A stretch of 64,000 bases of DNA from Paludibacterium purpuratum (lineage in GTDB: Bacteria > Pseudomonadota > Gammaproteobacteria > Burkholderiales > Chromobacteriaceae), in the NCBI RefSeq assembly GCF_004363805.1, contig NZ_SNZP01000001.1:248001-312000 (forward strand), written 5' to 3'. The notes under the pieces are model-generated. The model had not been told where the DNA came from. It searched no databases and worked only from the letters and a program-made list of their open reading frames with translations. The number at the start of each line of letters is the position of its first letter. Position 1 is the first letter of the stretch. This document shows positions 54,032 to 62,131 of this stretch, one piece after another. The position numbers and the translations under genes were made by a program.

Positions 54032-55866
54032 AGTAGGGCTCCCGCGAGGCGATAAGTGGCGAACGCCAGCACGTAAGCCACGATGAACATGTAGCTGAAC
54101 GACAGCACGACCTTGCGCCACGAGCCGGTTTCGCGGCGGATCACCGCCAGCGTCGACATGCATTGCGGCGCGAAGGCGAACCAGACCATCAACGACAAGG
54201 CGCTGGCCAGCGAGAAGTGGCCGGCCAATACGTGGCCCAGCGTGCCGACGTCGGCGTTATTGCCCACCGCATAGACGGTGGCCAGCGTGGCGACGGCGGT
54301 TTCGCGCGCGGCGAAGGCCGGGATCAGCGACAGGGTGATCTGCCAGTTGAAACCCAGCGGCTCGAACACATGTTGCAGCGTGCGCCCGAGCATGCCGGCG
54401 AAGCTGTAGTCGATGGCCGGCCCCACGGCGCCGGCCGGCGGCGACGGGAAGGTGGAGATGAACCACATCACGACGGTCAGCGCCAGGATCACGCCGGTCA
54501 GGCGGCGCAGGAAGATCGTGCCGCGTTCCCATAGGCCGATGGCAATGTCGCGCGCCTGCGGCAGGCGGTAGGCGGGCAGTTCCATCAACAACGCATGTTC
54601 GCTGCGGTCGCGTCCCAGGCGCTTGCACACCCAACCGACCACCATGGCGCCGACGATGCCGAGCATATAGAGCGCGAACAGTGTCAGACCCTGCAGATTG
54701 AACAGCCCCCAGACCTTGATGGTCGGGACGAAGGCGCCGATCAACAGGGCATAGACCGGCAGCCGTGCCGAGCAGGTCATCAGCGGGGCGACCAGGATGG
54801 TGGTCCAGCGGTCGCGCGGATCGGTGATGCTGCGGGTGCCGATGATGCCGGGAATGGCGCAGGCGAAGCTCGACAATAGCGGGATGAACGAGCGACCGGT
54901 CAGGCCGACCGACACCATTAGCCGATCGAGCAGGAAGGCAGCCCGCGGCAAGTAACCGGACTCCTCCAGCAGCAGAATAAACAGGAACAGCACCAGAATT
55001 TCCGGTAGGAAGCCCAGGACGGTGCCCAGACCGCTGAGCACGCCATCGCAGATCAGCCCGCGCAACGGGCCGGCCGGCAGCCAGACGCCGACGGTGGCGT
55101 TCAGGGTGTCGAAGCCATTGCCGATGGCGTCGGTCAGTGGCTTACCGAGCGAATACACCGCCTGGAATACCAGGAACATCACCGCGGCCAGGATGATCGG
55201 CCCGATGACCGGATGCAGTGTCCAGCGGTCGATCGCGTCGACCAGCTTGTCGGAGGCGTGCGGCATGGTGACTGCCGCCCGCAATAGTGCGCGCACCTCT
55301 TCGTGCATATCCTGCGACGGGGTGGACGGCGCCGGCGCGGCGGTATGCTGCGGCACCCCCTTGTCCACCAGTTCGACCAGCGCGTTGGCGCCGCCGCGGC
55401 GTACCGCCACGGTCTGCACGACCGGAATGCCGAGCCGGCGTTCCAACTCGGCAACGTCGATATGGATGCCGCGACGACGCGCGGCGTCCATCATGTTGAG
55501 CGCCAATACCATCGGCCGGCCGAGGCGCTGGACTTCGAGCACGAAGCGCAGATGCAGACGCAGATTGGTGGCATCGGCGACGCAAACGATCATGTCCGGC
55601 ACGCTCTCGCCTGGATAGCGGCCCATCAACACATCGCGTGTGATGCGCTCATCGGGGCTGGTCGATTCGAAGCTATAGGCGCCGGGCAGATCGAGCAGGC
55701 GGATCTTGCGGCCGGACGGCGCGGTGAAGCGGCCTTCCTTGCGTTCCACGGTGACGCCGGCATAGTTGGCGACCTTCTGGCGCGCGCCGGTCAGTTGGTT
55801 GAATAGCGCCGTCTTGCCGCAGTTCGGGTTGCCGACCAAGGCGATGCGCAAGGTGGCTTCAGACAT
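54028..55866 (-). CDS. feoB: Ferrous iron transporter FeoB
   Basis: FeoB imports Fe(II) across the inner membrane. The 612-residue protein begins with the G-protein domain: GNPNCGKTALFN (G1, near residue 11), VERKEGRF region, DLPGAYSF (G3) and LNMMDAA (G4). After it come the helical GDI region and two gate domains with many membrane segments, including LGFLPEILVLFLFILLLEESGYLPRAAFLLDRLM and GRSFIPLLSSFACAIPGIIGTR. At 612 residues it is shorter than E. coli FeoB (773), as in the compact betaproteobacterial forms. The start MSEATLRIALVG overlaps the feoA end by eight bases; an upstream in-frame start is not family-like. Confidence 0.95.
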   Translation of the reverse strand: MSEATLRIALVGNPNCGKTALFNQLTGARQKVANYAGVTVERKEGRFTAPSGRKIRLLDLPGAYSFESTSPDERITRDVLMGRYPGESVPDMIVCVADATNLRLHLRFVLEVQRLGRPMVLALNMMDAARRRGIHIDVAELERRLGIPVVQTVAVRRGGANALVELVDKGVPQHTAAPAPSTPSQDMHEEVRALLRAAVTMPHASDKLVDAIDRWTLHPVIGPIILAAVMFLVFQAVYSLGKPLTDAIGNGFDTLNATVGVWLPAGPLRGLICDGVLSGLGTVLGFLPEILVLFLFILLLEESGYLPRAAFLLDRLMVSVGLTGRSFIPLLSSFACAIPGIIGTRSITDPRDRWTTILVAPLMTCSARLPVYALLIGAFVPTIKVWGLFNLQGLTLFALYMLGIVGAMVVGWVCKRLGRDRSEHALLMELPAYRLPQARDIAIGLWERGTIFLRRLTGVILALTVVMWFISTFPSPPAGAVGPAIDYSFAGMLGRTLQHVFEPLGFNWQITLSLIPAFAARETAVATLATVYAVGNNADVGTLGHVLAGHFSLASALSLMVWFAFAPQCMSTLAVIRRETGSWRKVVLSFSYMFIVAYVLAFATYRLAGALL

Positions 55867-56107
55867 GGACGGACTCCCGGTCGACGGCAACGCGTCCGGC
55901 CTCGGCGCGGCGCAGCGCAAAGCGGGTCGAGCCGATCTGGATCAGAAGGGGGTCGCCGCCCCAGGGGGCGCGGGCCACCACGCGTACCGGCTCCCCCGGT
56001 ACGAAGCCTAGGTCGCGCAGCCGTTGGGAAATGGTGTCGGAAGCGTGAAGATCGTCGACATGGGTCACCACGGCGGGGGCGTGGATCGGTAGATCGGAGA
56101 GCATCAT
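55859..56107 (-). CDS. feoA: Ferrous iron transport protein A
   Basis: FeoA is an SH3-fold cytosolic partner needed for FeoB activity. The 82-residue protein shows the FeoA pattern: HASDTISQRLRDLGFVPGEPVRVVARAPWGGDPLLIQIGSTRFALRRAEA. It is the first gene of the feoA-feoB-small Cys-rich protein operon and overlaps feoB. A Fur box and promoter lie directly upstream, so iron repression is expected. Confidence 0.93.
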   Translation of the reverse strand: MMLSDLPIHAPAVVTHVDDLHASDTISQRLRDLGFVPGEPVRVVARAPWGGDPLLIQIGSTRFALRRAEAGRVAVDRESVHV

Positions 56108-56122
56108 GATGCGGCCTTAAAT

Positions 56123-56165
56123 GGTAATCGTTCTCATTATGATTGCAGCGGTTTACCATTGACAA
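56123..56165 (-). promoter_or_regulatory. feoA promoter with Fur box
   Basis: Read leftward: TTGTCA -35 (56160-56165), 18-base spacer, CATAAT -10 (56136-56141). The 19-mer CATAATGAGAACGATTACC (56123-56141) matches the Fur consensus at 14 of 19 positions and covers the -10 box, ending 16 bases before the feoA start. Confidence 0.75.
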
Positions 56166-56203
56166 GCCATGAGCAACTTGAATCGCGGGAAACTTGACCT
56201 CAG

Positions 56204-57112
56204 TCAACCGGTCGTTGTGCCAATGGTCGCCAGCTCGCGTAAAACCCGTTCGCCGTGCTCGTCCACCGGCAAATAAACCAGCAGGCGGTCGCCGTCGCGC
56301 GCGGCCGACCACCAGTTGCTCTGCTGCAAGGTGAAACGGCCGAGTCGGGCGTGGCGGAAGGTTTTGAGCTGGTTCTCGACCGCGCGCACCTCCAGACGTT
56401 GCCAAGCGTCGCGGAAAGCTTGCGAAGCCGCCATGAAACGGGCCAGTTTCGCTTCCCACAGCGGGTCGAAGCGGTGCTCTGCCATGGCGCTACGGAACTG
56501 CGCGACCATGCGCGGCACCAGCTCTTCCCAATCCGCCAGGCTTGCCTGCCAGGCCGGGTCGGTCAGCGCCAGATAGATGCAGTTGCGATCTTCGGGCGGC
56601 ACTTGCGCCAGGTCGACATTGACCATGCGGCAATAGGCTTGGTTGAAACCGATGATGTCGTAGCGCTGATTTTGGATCAGCGCCGGAATCGGGTCGAGCT
56701 GGTCGAGCAGGCGTTGGTTGAGCGGCGACAATCGGCAGCAACCGGCCGGTTCGGCCTGGGACTCGGGGTGCCTCAGTTCGGCCAGCGTAAACAGGTGGCG
56801 GGTTTCCGCCTCGCTACATTGCAGCGCTTCGGCCACCGAGGCAAGGACTCGAGGCGAGACCCGGATCGGTCGTCCCTGTTCCAGCTTGGTGTACCAGGTG
56901 ATGCCGATGTCGGCCAGCGCCGCCACGTCCTCGCGCCGTAGCCCCGGGGTGCGTTTGCGACCGCTGCGTGCCAGCCCTAGCCGACCAGGATCCAGGCTTT
57001 CGCGCCGGGCGCGCAGAAAGGCGCCCAGTTCCAGTGCATTGCTGGTTCGTAGCGGTTCATCTTGCGAGGTTTCGACCCGATTCACGGCAGAGCGCTCCCT
57101 ATTGCCTAGCAT
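56204..57112 (-). CDS. Helix-turn-helix regulator with MmyB-like ligand domain
   Basis: A 302-residue XRE-type regulator. The N-terminal HTH (residues about 27-95) reads LGAFLRARRESLDP, RTPGLRREDVAALADIGITWYTKLEQGR, the standard opening of the MmyB group. The C-terminal half (LLDQLDPIPALIQNQRYDIIGFNQAYCRMV to RLGRFTLQQSNWW) is the MmyB-like, PAS-related ligand-binding domain, which in some members binds fatty acids. It is divergent from the MFS exporter gene, with 84 bases between the starts, and probably controls it. Confidence 0.9.
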   Translation of the reverse strand: MLGNRERSAVNRVETSQDEPLRTSNALELGAFLRARRESLDPGRLGLARSGRKRTPGLRREDVAALADIGITWYTKLEQGRPIRVSPRVLASVAEALQCSEAETRHLFTLAELRHPESQAEPAGCCRLSPLNQRLLDQLDPIPALIQNQRYDIIGFNQAYCRMVNVDLAQVPPEDRNCIYLALTDPAWQASLADWEELVPRMVAQFRSAMAEHRFDPLWEAKLARFMAASQAFRDAWQRLEVRAVENQLKTFRHARLGRFTLQQSNWWSAARDGDRLLVYLPVDEHGERVLRELATIGTTTG

Positions 57113-57157
57113 AATTTATACCAGTCTAACTAGAATCTGGTGCCAGTCTTAATTGCT
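57113..57157. promoter_or_regulatory. Candidate operator between the MmyB-type regulator and MFS genes
   Basis: Direct repeat CCAGTCTAA (57121-57129) and CCAGTCTTA (57143-57151), start to start 22 bases (about two helical turns). Between them CTGGT forms an inverse of the first ACCAG. A TATAAA-like -10 for the regulator is immediately beside it (57113-57119, minus strand). Confidence 0.55.
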
Positions 57158-57196
57158 TCTCATACTACGCTCGTAGCGCATCTTTTTGGGAGAAAA

Positions 57197-58633
57197 ATGA
57201 TGAATGGGAATGCAAGTACGGGCCATTTGGGGATGGCCGGGCTGCTGGTGCTGTTGGCCGGGCAGTTGTTGCCCCAGGTCGATTTCGCCATCGTTAACGT
57301 GGCATTGGCGGATCTCGCCCGCTCGCTGCATGCGACCGAGACCGATTTGGAGTTGATGGTGGCGGTCTATGGTGTGGCGTTTGCCGTCTGTCTGGCCATG
57401 GGTGGGCGGCTAGGCGACAACTTCGGCCGCCGCCGCTTGTTCAATTGGGGGGTCGGCCTGTTCGGCATCGCGTCGCTGTTGTGTGGCGTCGCGCCGTCCA
57501 TCGGCTTCCTATTGGCGGCGCGCGCGTTACAGGGTGGCGCCGCGGCGCTGCTGGTGCCGCAGATTCTGGCGACGATCCATGTTTGCCTACGCGGCCTGGC
57601 ACATGCCCGCGCCCTGGGGTTCTATGGGGCCGTCGGCGGCTTGGCTTTTGTGGTCGGCCAAGTGCTGGGTGGTTTGCTGGTTTCGGCCAATATCGCCGGG
57701 CTGGGGTGGCGTAGTGTGTTTTTGATCAACCTGCCGATCTGCCTGGCGATTTTGTTGCTGTCGGGCGCCGTGCTACCGGAAACCCGTCGCGAACGGCCGG
57801 CGCATATCGACCTGTCGGGTACGCTGGTACTGACGATGCTGATTTTGTGCTTGCTGTTGCCATTGGCGCTCGGGCCGTCTCAGCACTGGTCCTGGCCTTG
57901 TCTTGCCTTGTTGGCGGCATGCTTGCCGTTGTTGCTGTGGCTGGGGCGGGTCGAACTGGCGCAGGAGCGGCGTGGTTTTGTGGCGCTGATGCCGCCATCG
58001 TTGCTGCGCATCGGCAGCGTGCGCTTCGGCCTGCTGATGGCGGTGGTGTTCTATGCCTGCTGGAGCGGATTTATGTTCGTCATGGCATTGACGTTGCAGG
58101 CTGGCGCCGGGTTATCGCCGCTCGACTGCGGCAATGCCTTCATCTCGCTCGGGGTCGCCTATTTCGTCAGCTCCTTGTATAGCACTCGACTGGTCGCGCG
58201 TTTGGGCCGCATCCGCACGCTGTTGCTGGCCTGCGTGGTGCAGATGTCCGGACTAGTGTGCGTCGTGCTGAGCTTGCGATGGGTCTGGCCGCACCCCGGC
58301 GCGCTGTCGCTGACGCCCGCCCTGGTGTTGCTCGGCGTCGGGCAGGCGCAGATTGTCAGTTGCTTCTTCCGCATCGGCTTGTCGGATGTGCCGGCGGATC
58401 ATGCCGGCGCGGGCAGCGCCATGCTGAGCACGGTGCAGCAGGCGGCCTTCGGTCTGGGCTCGGCGGTGCTGGGCGCGGTATTCGCCCAGACCTTGAGCAC
58501 GAGCGGCGACTACCTGGCGGCGCTGCAGGCCGGCATCGGTACCGAGTTCGGCTTGATGATGCTGTTGCTGAGCAGCACCCTCGTTTATGGCCAGCGCTTG
58601 CGCCGGGCTCTGGCTATCGGCTGCGCGGCATGA
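57197..58633 (+). CDS. MFS drug-resistance transporter (DHA2-type)
   Basis: A 478-residue inner-membrane exporter with about 14 hydrophobic segments, driven by proton exchange. The DHA2 signatures are present: QVDFAIVNVALADLARSL near residue 28, GGRLGDNFGRRRLF (motif A) near 75, and the motif C-like GLAFVVGQVLGG near 150. The start follows GGGAGA; a second ATG is adjacent. It is divergent from an MmyB-type regulator and convergent with a hydrolase, an arrangement typical of small detoxification units; the substrate is unknown. Confidence 0.9.
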   Translation: MMNGNASTGHLGMAGLLVLLAGQLLPQVDFAIVNVALADLARSLHATETDLELMVAVYGVAFAVCLAMGGRLGDNFGRRRLFNWGVGLFGIASLLCGVAPSIGFLLAARALQGGAAALLVPQILATIHVCLRGLAHARALGFYGAVGGLAFVVGQVLGGLLVSANIAGLGWRSVFLINLPICLAILLLSGAVLPETRRERPAHIDLSGTLVLTMLILCLLLPLALGPSQHWSWPCLALLAACLPLLLWLGRVELAQERRGFVALMPPSLLRIGSVRFGLLMAVVFYACWSGFMFVMALTLQAGAGLSPLDCGNAFISLGVAYFVSSLYSTRLVARLGRIRTLLLACVVQMSGLVCVVLSLRWVWPHPGALSLTPALVLLGVGQAQIVSCFFRIGLSDVPADHAGAGSAMLSTVQQAAFGLGSAVLGAVFAQTLSTSGDYLAALQAGIGTEFGLMMLLLSSTLVYGQRLRRALAIGCAA

Positions 58634-58641
58634 CGTGCCGC
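58625..58641. terminator. Hairpin at the junction of the MFS and hydrolase genes
   Basis: GCGGCA-TGACG-TGCCGC spans the MFS stop codon and abuts the hydrolase stop. No T run, so only a possible weak terminator. Confidence 0.4.
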
Positions 58642-59772
58642 TCAGGTCAGCACGGTGCGGCGCGGCATCAGCACTTTGCTGACCAGGCCGGTTGGGTAGC
58701 TCAGGCCGCTTGGGGCATCCAGCTTCTGCCGCAGCCATAGCATGATGCCCGGCACCAGGCGGATGAACTGCTCGGCCGCGCAGTGTCCGGCACGGTCGAT
58801 CAGCCAGACCTCGGCATTGTCCTGGCCGGCAAATCCCAGTGTGTCCTGTTGGTTGACATAAGGGTCCCGGCTGCCGTTGATCACCAAGAGCGGCGCCTTG
58901 GGCGGCGCAATCAAGAGCCCTTGGTGCGCCAGCGAGAACTCCTGTACCAACTGGTTGGCTTGCGCCTCGTCCGGCATGGCGGTCAATTGCATGGCATTGG
59001 CGATGGTGCCGGTGAGCGCGTTGTTGAGCGCCAACGGACTCGATCCAGGCTTGGTGTCGAAACCCACCGGGCCGCCGATGTCCACCGCGGCGTCGACCGA
59101 TCCCAACATGGCTAGCTTCGCGGCCCAATGCCCACCGATGCTGATGCCCAGCATACCGGCCCGTGCCGCCGGGTCGCGCAGCTGATCGATCGCCTGCTGG
59201 TAGACCAAGTGGCTATTGGGTTCGAGCGGCAGCGTGGTTTCGCCGGTGCCCGGCATGTCGAGCACGCACACGCGCAAGCCGCCGAAACGCGCCAGGGTCA
59301 GCGCCAAGTGATGCAGTTCGAATTTGCCGATATACACCCCGCCGCTCAGACACAGCAGCGGTCGCGGCCGGCGCGACGCCTTGGCTGGCTCGAACAGGTG
59401 CGCCATGATCTGCGCCGGCCCGGCTGGCGTTTGGATATCGAGCGATTTACGGCTGAAGTGGCAGGGAAACTCCGGCGAGGCGCGCAGATAACAGCGGATC
59501 TGGTCGGCCAGCGCCTGCTGGCGTTCGGGCGTATTGATGACCGGGAAACGCGCCGCGCCGTAACAGGCGGAGGCTTCCAGCCAACGCTCGGCGCGTTCGG
59601 CTTGCTTGGCGTGCAGTGTCCACTCGTGCGTCCAGGCACCTGGGCCGGTACCCCAAAAATTGGTGACGTGGCTGCGCACCAAGCGCAGCGATTTGCCGGA
59701 AATGCCCTGGGCCTTCATCTGCCAGGCGCGCTCGTCGAATAGCGCCCGGTAGTCCAGTTCAAAGGTAAACAT
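58642..59772 (-). CDS. FrsA-like alpha/beta hydrolase
   Basis: A 376-residue alpha/beta hydrolase of the FrsA/DUF1100 type. The N-terminal helical part (GTGPGAWTHEWTLHAKQAERAE and YLRASPEFPCHFSRKSLDIQ) precedes the core: PLLCLSGGVYIGKFE oxyanion strand, DMPGTGET, nucleophile elbow GISIGGHWAAKLAM with Ser near residue 195, acid residue in VINGSRDPYV, and the catalytic His in DRAGHCAAEQF. The substrate is not predictable; polyketide or ester hydrolysis is possible. Convergent with the MFS gene. An inverted repeat CGGTTT/AAACCG (59842-59859) lies 70 bases upstream in the 164-base gap. Confidence 0.85.
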   Translation of the reverse strand: MFTFELDYRALFDERAWQMKAQGISGKSLRLVRSHVTNFWGTGPGAWTHEWTLHAKQAERAERWLEASACYGAARFPVINTPERQQALADQIRCYLRASPEFPCHFSRKSLDIQTPAGPAQIMAHLFEPAKASRRPRPLLCLSGGVYIGKFELHHLALTLARFGGLRVCVLDMPGTGETTLPLEPNSHLVYQQAIDQLRDPAARAGMLGISIGGHWAAKLAMLGSVDAAVDIGGPVGFDTKPGSSPLALNNALTGTIANAMQLTAMPDEAQANQLVQEFSLAHQGLLIAPPKAPLLVINGSRDPYVNQQDTLGFAGQDNAEVWLIDRAGHCAAEQFIRLVPGIMLWLRQKLDAPSGLSYPTGLVSKVLMPRRTVLT

Positions 59773-59841
59773 GCGGATTCATGCCTTTTGCGGATTGCCG
59801 GAATCGAAGGTGCTTCCTGCGAAACGGGCAATGACATTGCG

Positions 59842-59859
59842 CGGTTTGGATATAAACCG
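59842..59859. promoter_or_regulatory. Inverted repeat upstream of the hydrolase gene
   Basis: CGGTTT-GGATAT-AAACCG. It could be an operator or part of the promoter; the 164-base gap between the hydrolase and the GNAT gene shows nothing else that I can defend. Confidence 0.35.
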
Positions 59860-59936
59860 GCTCATTATGATAAAGATCGCTGCATCATGACAACTTGATA
59901 ATGGTCACATGGCGATGCGCGCGAGGCATTTATGTG

Positions 59937-60770
59937 TCAGAGCGGGCATTCCATCCAGTACTGATACAGCGCCTTGCGTTCGCAGCCGGCCGCCAGCAGC
60001 GCCTCGCCGCCCAGGTCGGCGCGTTGCAGTTGCGGTACATCCCAGGCCTGGGCCGGCAGCGCCGCCGCTAGTTGTCGCAGCAAAGCCTGCGCATCGTGCT
60101 GATTGGGCGTGCCATCGATCAAGCTGTGGAGAGTGACGGTGCCGCCGTTGACCGAGAACACCAGTTGCGCCGATCCCCGTTGCCAAGCTTGCCAGTCGGT
60201 GGCGAGCGCCTGGATCACCGGCGCGCACACTTGCAGCGCGAGTTCGCCGATGCCGGCTTCCGCGTCTTTGAGCCAAGCCAGCGCACGTTCGCGTTCGACA
60301 GGCGCGGCCGGTACTGCGCTCGCCTCGCTGGCTCCAGGGGCGCGGGTGTAGCCGTGCAGGGTGTGGCGGATGACAAAGCCGTGTTTCTGGTACAGCCGCA
60401 CGGCACGCGGGTTCTGGGCAAAGGTTTCCAGCGCCAGTGCCGAACGGCCGTCGGCGCGCGCTCGCGCCGCCATGTCGGCCAATAGCGCCGGCGCCGCGCC
60501 GCTGCCGCGCGCCGACGGTATGGCGCCCATCGAAGCCAGCCGCCAGCGTTTACCATGTGGCGCCACCAGCGCCAAAGCGACAATGCCATCCTGAGTCAGC
60601 GCGACACGGCTATGTTTCAGCTCTACCCCTTGGCGCAGCAGAAAGTATGCCCATTGTTCGAACGGCAGGCCGAACGGGCCGAGCAGGTAATCGGCGAAAG
60701 CGGCAGCAAAGGCCGCATGCAGGTCGGCCGGGGCGATCCGGTCGGCCGCCTGCAGAGTGAATGGGGACAT
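59937..60770 (-). CDS. GNAT family N-acetyltransferase
   Basis: A 277-residue protein whose N-terminal half is a GNAT domain: PADLHAAFAAAFADYLLGPF, LASMGAIPSARGSGAAPALLADMAARARADGRSALALETFAQNPRAVRLYQKHGFVIRHTLHGY with the acetyl-CoA loop and the AVRLYQKHGF end motif. The C-terminal half (about residues 160-277) is unassigned and may be a second, degenerate GNAT-like domain. The start MSPFTLQAADRIAP is chosen because upstream codons look non-native; its ribosome site is weak. The substrate is unknown. Confidence 0.82.
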   Translation of the reverse strand: MSPFTLQAADRIAPADLHAAFAAAFADYLLGPFGLPFEQWAYFLLRQGVELKHSRVALTQDGIVALALVAPHGKRWRLASMGAIPSARGSGAAPALLADMAARARADGRSALALETFAQNPRAVRLYQKHGFVIRHTLHGYTRAPGASEASAVPAAPVERERALAWLKDAEAGIGELALQVCAPVIQALATDWQAWQRGSAQLVFSVNGGTVTLHSLIDGTPNQHDAQALLRQLAAALPAQAWDVPQLQRADLGGEALLAAGCERKALYQYWMECPL

Positions 60771-60795
60771 GGTTTTTTCAGCTTGTTCGGGTTGC

Positions 60796-61698
60796 TTATG
60801 CCGTGACGTCGATGTTGCCGCCGACATCGGTCGGCGGGGCGTCCGATGTACTATCCTGCGCCGATTGATTGCTCGCGTCGACGGCCTCCAATGTCTTGTC
60901 GGTTTCCTTGAGATCGTCGTCCACATCTTTGATGTTTTTCTTCGCCTCGGCATTGTGTTGCGCTAGCGATTTGAGCAATTGGCGCATGGCTTTGATCTCG
61001 GACGCCAGCTCGTGCAATGTATTGGCCAGGCCGCCATCGCCAACTCTATCTTGGGCATCATTCATCGCACTGCTGCCGCTCGTGGCGCTGTCGCTGCCCG
61101 AGGTGCCGTCAGCGGTCGCACTGCCTTCGGCCGATGCCGTACCGCCGTCGGCCGTGGCCGAGACGTCGGCGCCGTCGGTTGCCGCCGTAGCCATATCCAG
61201 GCTGCCGGCCGAGCTCGTGTCGCCGGCGCTCGCTTGATCGCCGCCGCCATTCGTGACGTTTGCCGAGATATTGAAATCGACCGTGTTGGCGTTGTCGCCG
61301 TCGTTGAGCGCTTTCAGTTGGCCCGCCAGCGACTTCAACTCCCGGGCCAACTGCGCCAGCATTTGCGCCATGCCCTTGATGGTTTTCGGCGAGGCCATGG
61401 CCATCATCTGGCGCAGGGTTTTAACGCGTTGTTTCAGCATTTCGGCACGCTGTGCCAGTGCGTCGCGCCGGCTGGCGCGCAAGGCGCGCGCGGAGGGTGA
61501 GGATTGCGACGCTTGCTTGAGCTCGGCCATGTTGGTTTGCCACTGCTTGATCGACTGGCTCAGTGTGCTGCCGAGCGTGACTTGATCGGTCGGTGCCGCG
61601 GTGGCGTTGGACGCGGTACTCGTCTTTGCGGTTGCCGTTGCGGGGTGCTGGGCACTGAGCGTAACCGAAATCGGCTGAGATAAAATGCGTATTTGCAT
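60796..61698 (-). CDS. Unknown Ala/Ser/Thr/Asp-rich protein with coiled-coil segments
   Basis: A 300-residue protein not assignable to a family. It has three parts: an N-terminal Ala/Thr-rich stretch, a basic helical segment (about residues 65-135, RASRRDALAQRAEMLKQRVKTLRQMM then MAQMLAQLARELKSLAGQLKAL) with heptad spacing, a low-complexity Gly/Ser/Ala/Asp region (about 135-220), and a second helical segment (LANTLHELASEIKAMRQLLKSLAQHNAEAKKNIKDV). No signal peptide or membrane segment is seen. The composition recalls flagellar, secretion-needle or phasin-like helical proteins, but nothing decides. The ribosome site is weak. It lies between a GNAT gene and a small RHH gene on the same strand. 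Confidence 0.6.
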   Translation of the reverse strand: MQIRILSQPISVTLSAQHPATATAKTSTASNATAAPTDQVTLGSTLSQSIKQWQTNMAELKQASQSSPSARALRASRRDALAQRAEMLKQRVKTLRQMMAMASPKTIKGMAQMLAQLARELKSLAGQLKALNDGDNANTVDFNISANVTNGGGDQASAGDTSSAGSLDMATAATDGADVSATADGGTASAEGSATADGTSGSDSATSGSSAMNDAQDRVGDGGLANTLHELASEIKAMRQLLKSLAQHNAEAKKNIKDVDDDLKETDKTLEAVDASNQSAQDSTSDAPPTDVGGNIDVTA

Positions 61699-61800
61699 AA
61701 CTTGTTAAAAATGGCAATGACAATCATATATCGGCCATTTCTCACCGTTCTTGAGCGCCGGATGGCGGGGCGGCAGCCGGGACGACCGGCCACCTCGACA

Positions 61801-62058
61801 TCACTCGCCGTCGTCCTGCATGCGGTGACTGGCGCTGGCGTCCAAGTCCAGTTGGTAGATGGCCTTGAGCTGATCGATGGTCTGCAGTGTTTCCGGCGAG
61901 AACGGCACTTTGCCTTCGAACGCATGCAATACGATGCCTTCCAGTAAATCTCCAAGCGTCATGTCTTTTTGCTCGGCCAGCGCCTTGAGCACCTTCACCA
62001 TGCGTTTTTCCAGGCGAACCCCGGTCTGGATGCGTTCGATTTTGATCGTTTGATTCAT
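61801..62058 (-). CDS. Small ribbon-helix-helix-like protein
   Basis: An 85-residue protein with KIERIQTGVRLEKRMVKVLKALAEQKDMTLGDLLEGIVLHAFEG, a strand followed by two helices as in Arc/CopG ribbon-helix-helix DNA-binding proteins. The C-terminal part is acidic and probably flexible. A strong AAGGAG site lies five bases before the ATG. No toxin-like partner is adjacent, so it is more likely a stand-alone regulator than an antitoxin. Family assignment is by pattern only. Confidence 0.65.
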   Translation of the reverse strand: MNQTIKIERIQTGVRLEKRMVKVLKALAEQKDMTLGDLLEGIVLHAFEGKVPFSPETLQTIDQLKAIYQLDLDASASHRMQDDGE

Positions 62059-62131
62059 ATGGTCTCCTTGTTATCAAGGTACCAAGGTAACATTTTGAAC
62101 AAAAAAGCTCAAGCCGGTCGTAGCGCCGGCG

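Noticed and set aside
61801-62058. Toxin-antitoxin pair with the RHH-like protein as antitoxin
   Set aside because: No small toxin-like frame lies next to it on the same strand; the adjacent genes are a long coiled-coil protein and a MocR regulator.
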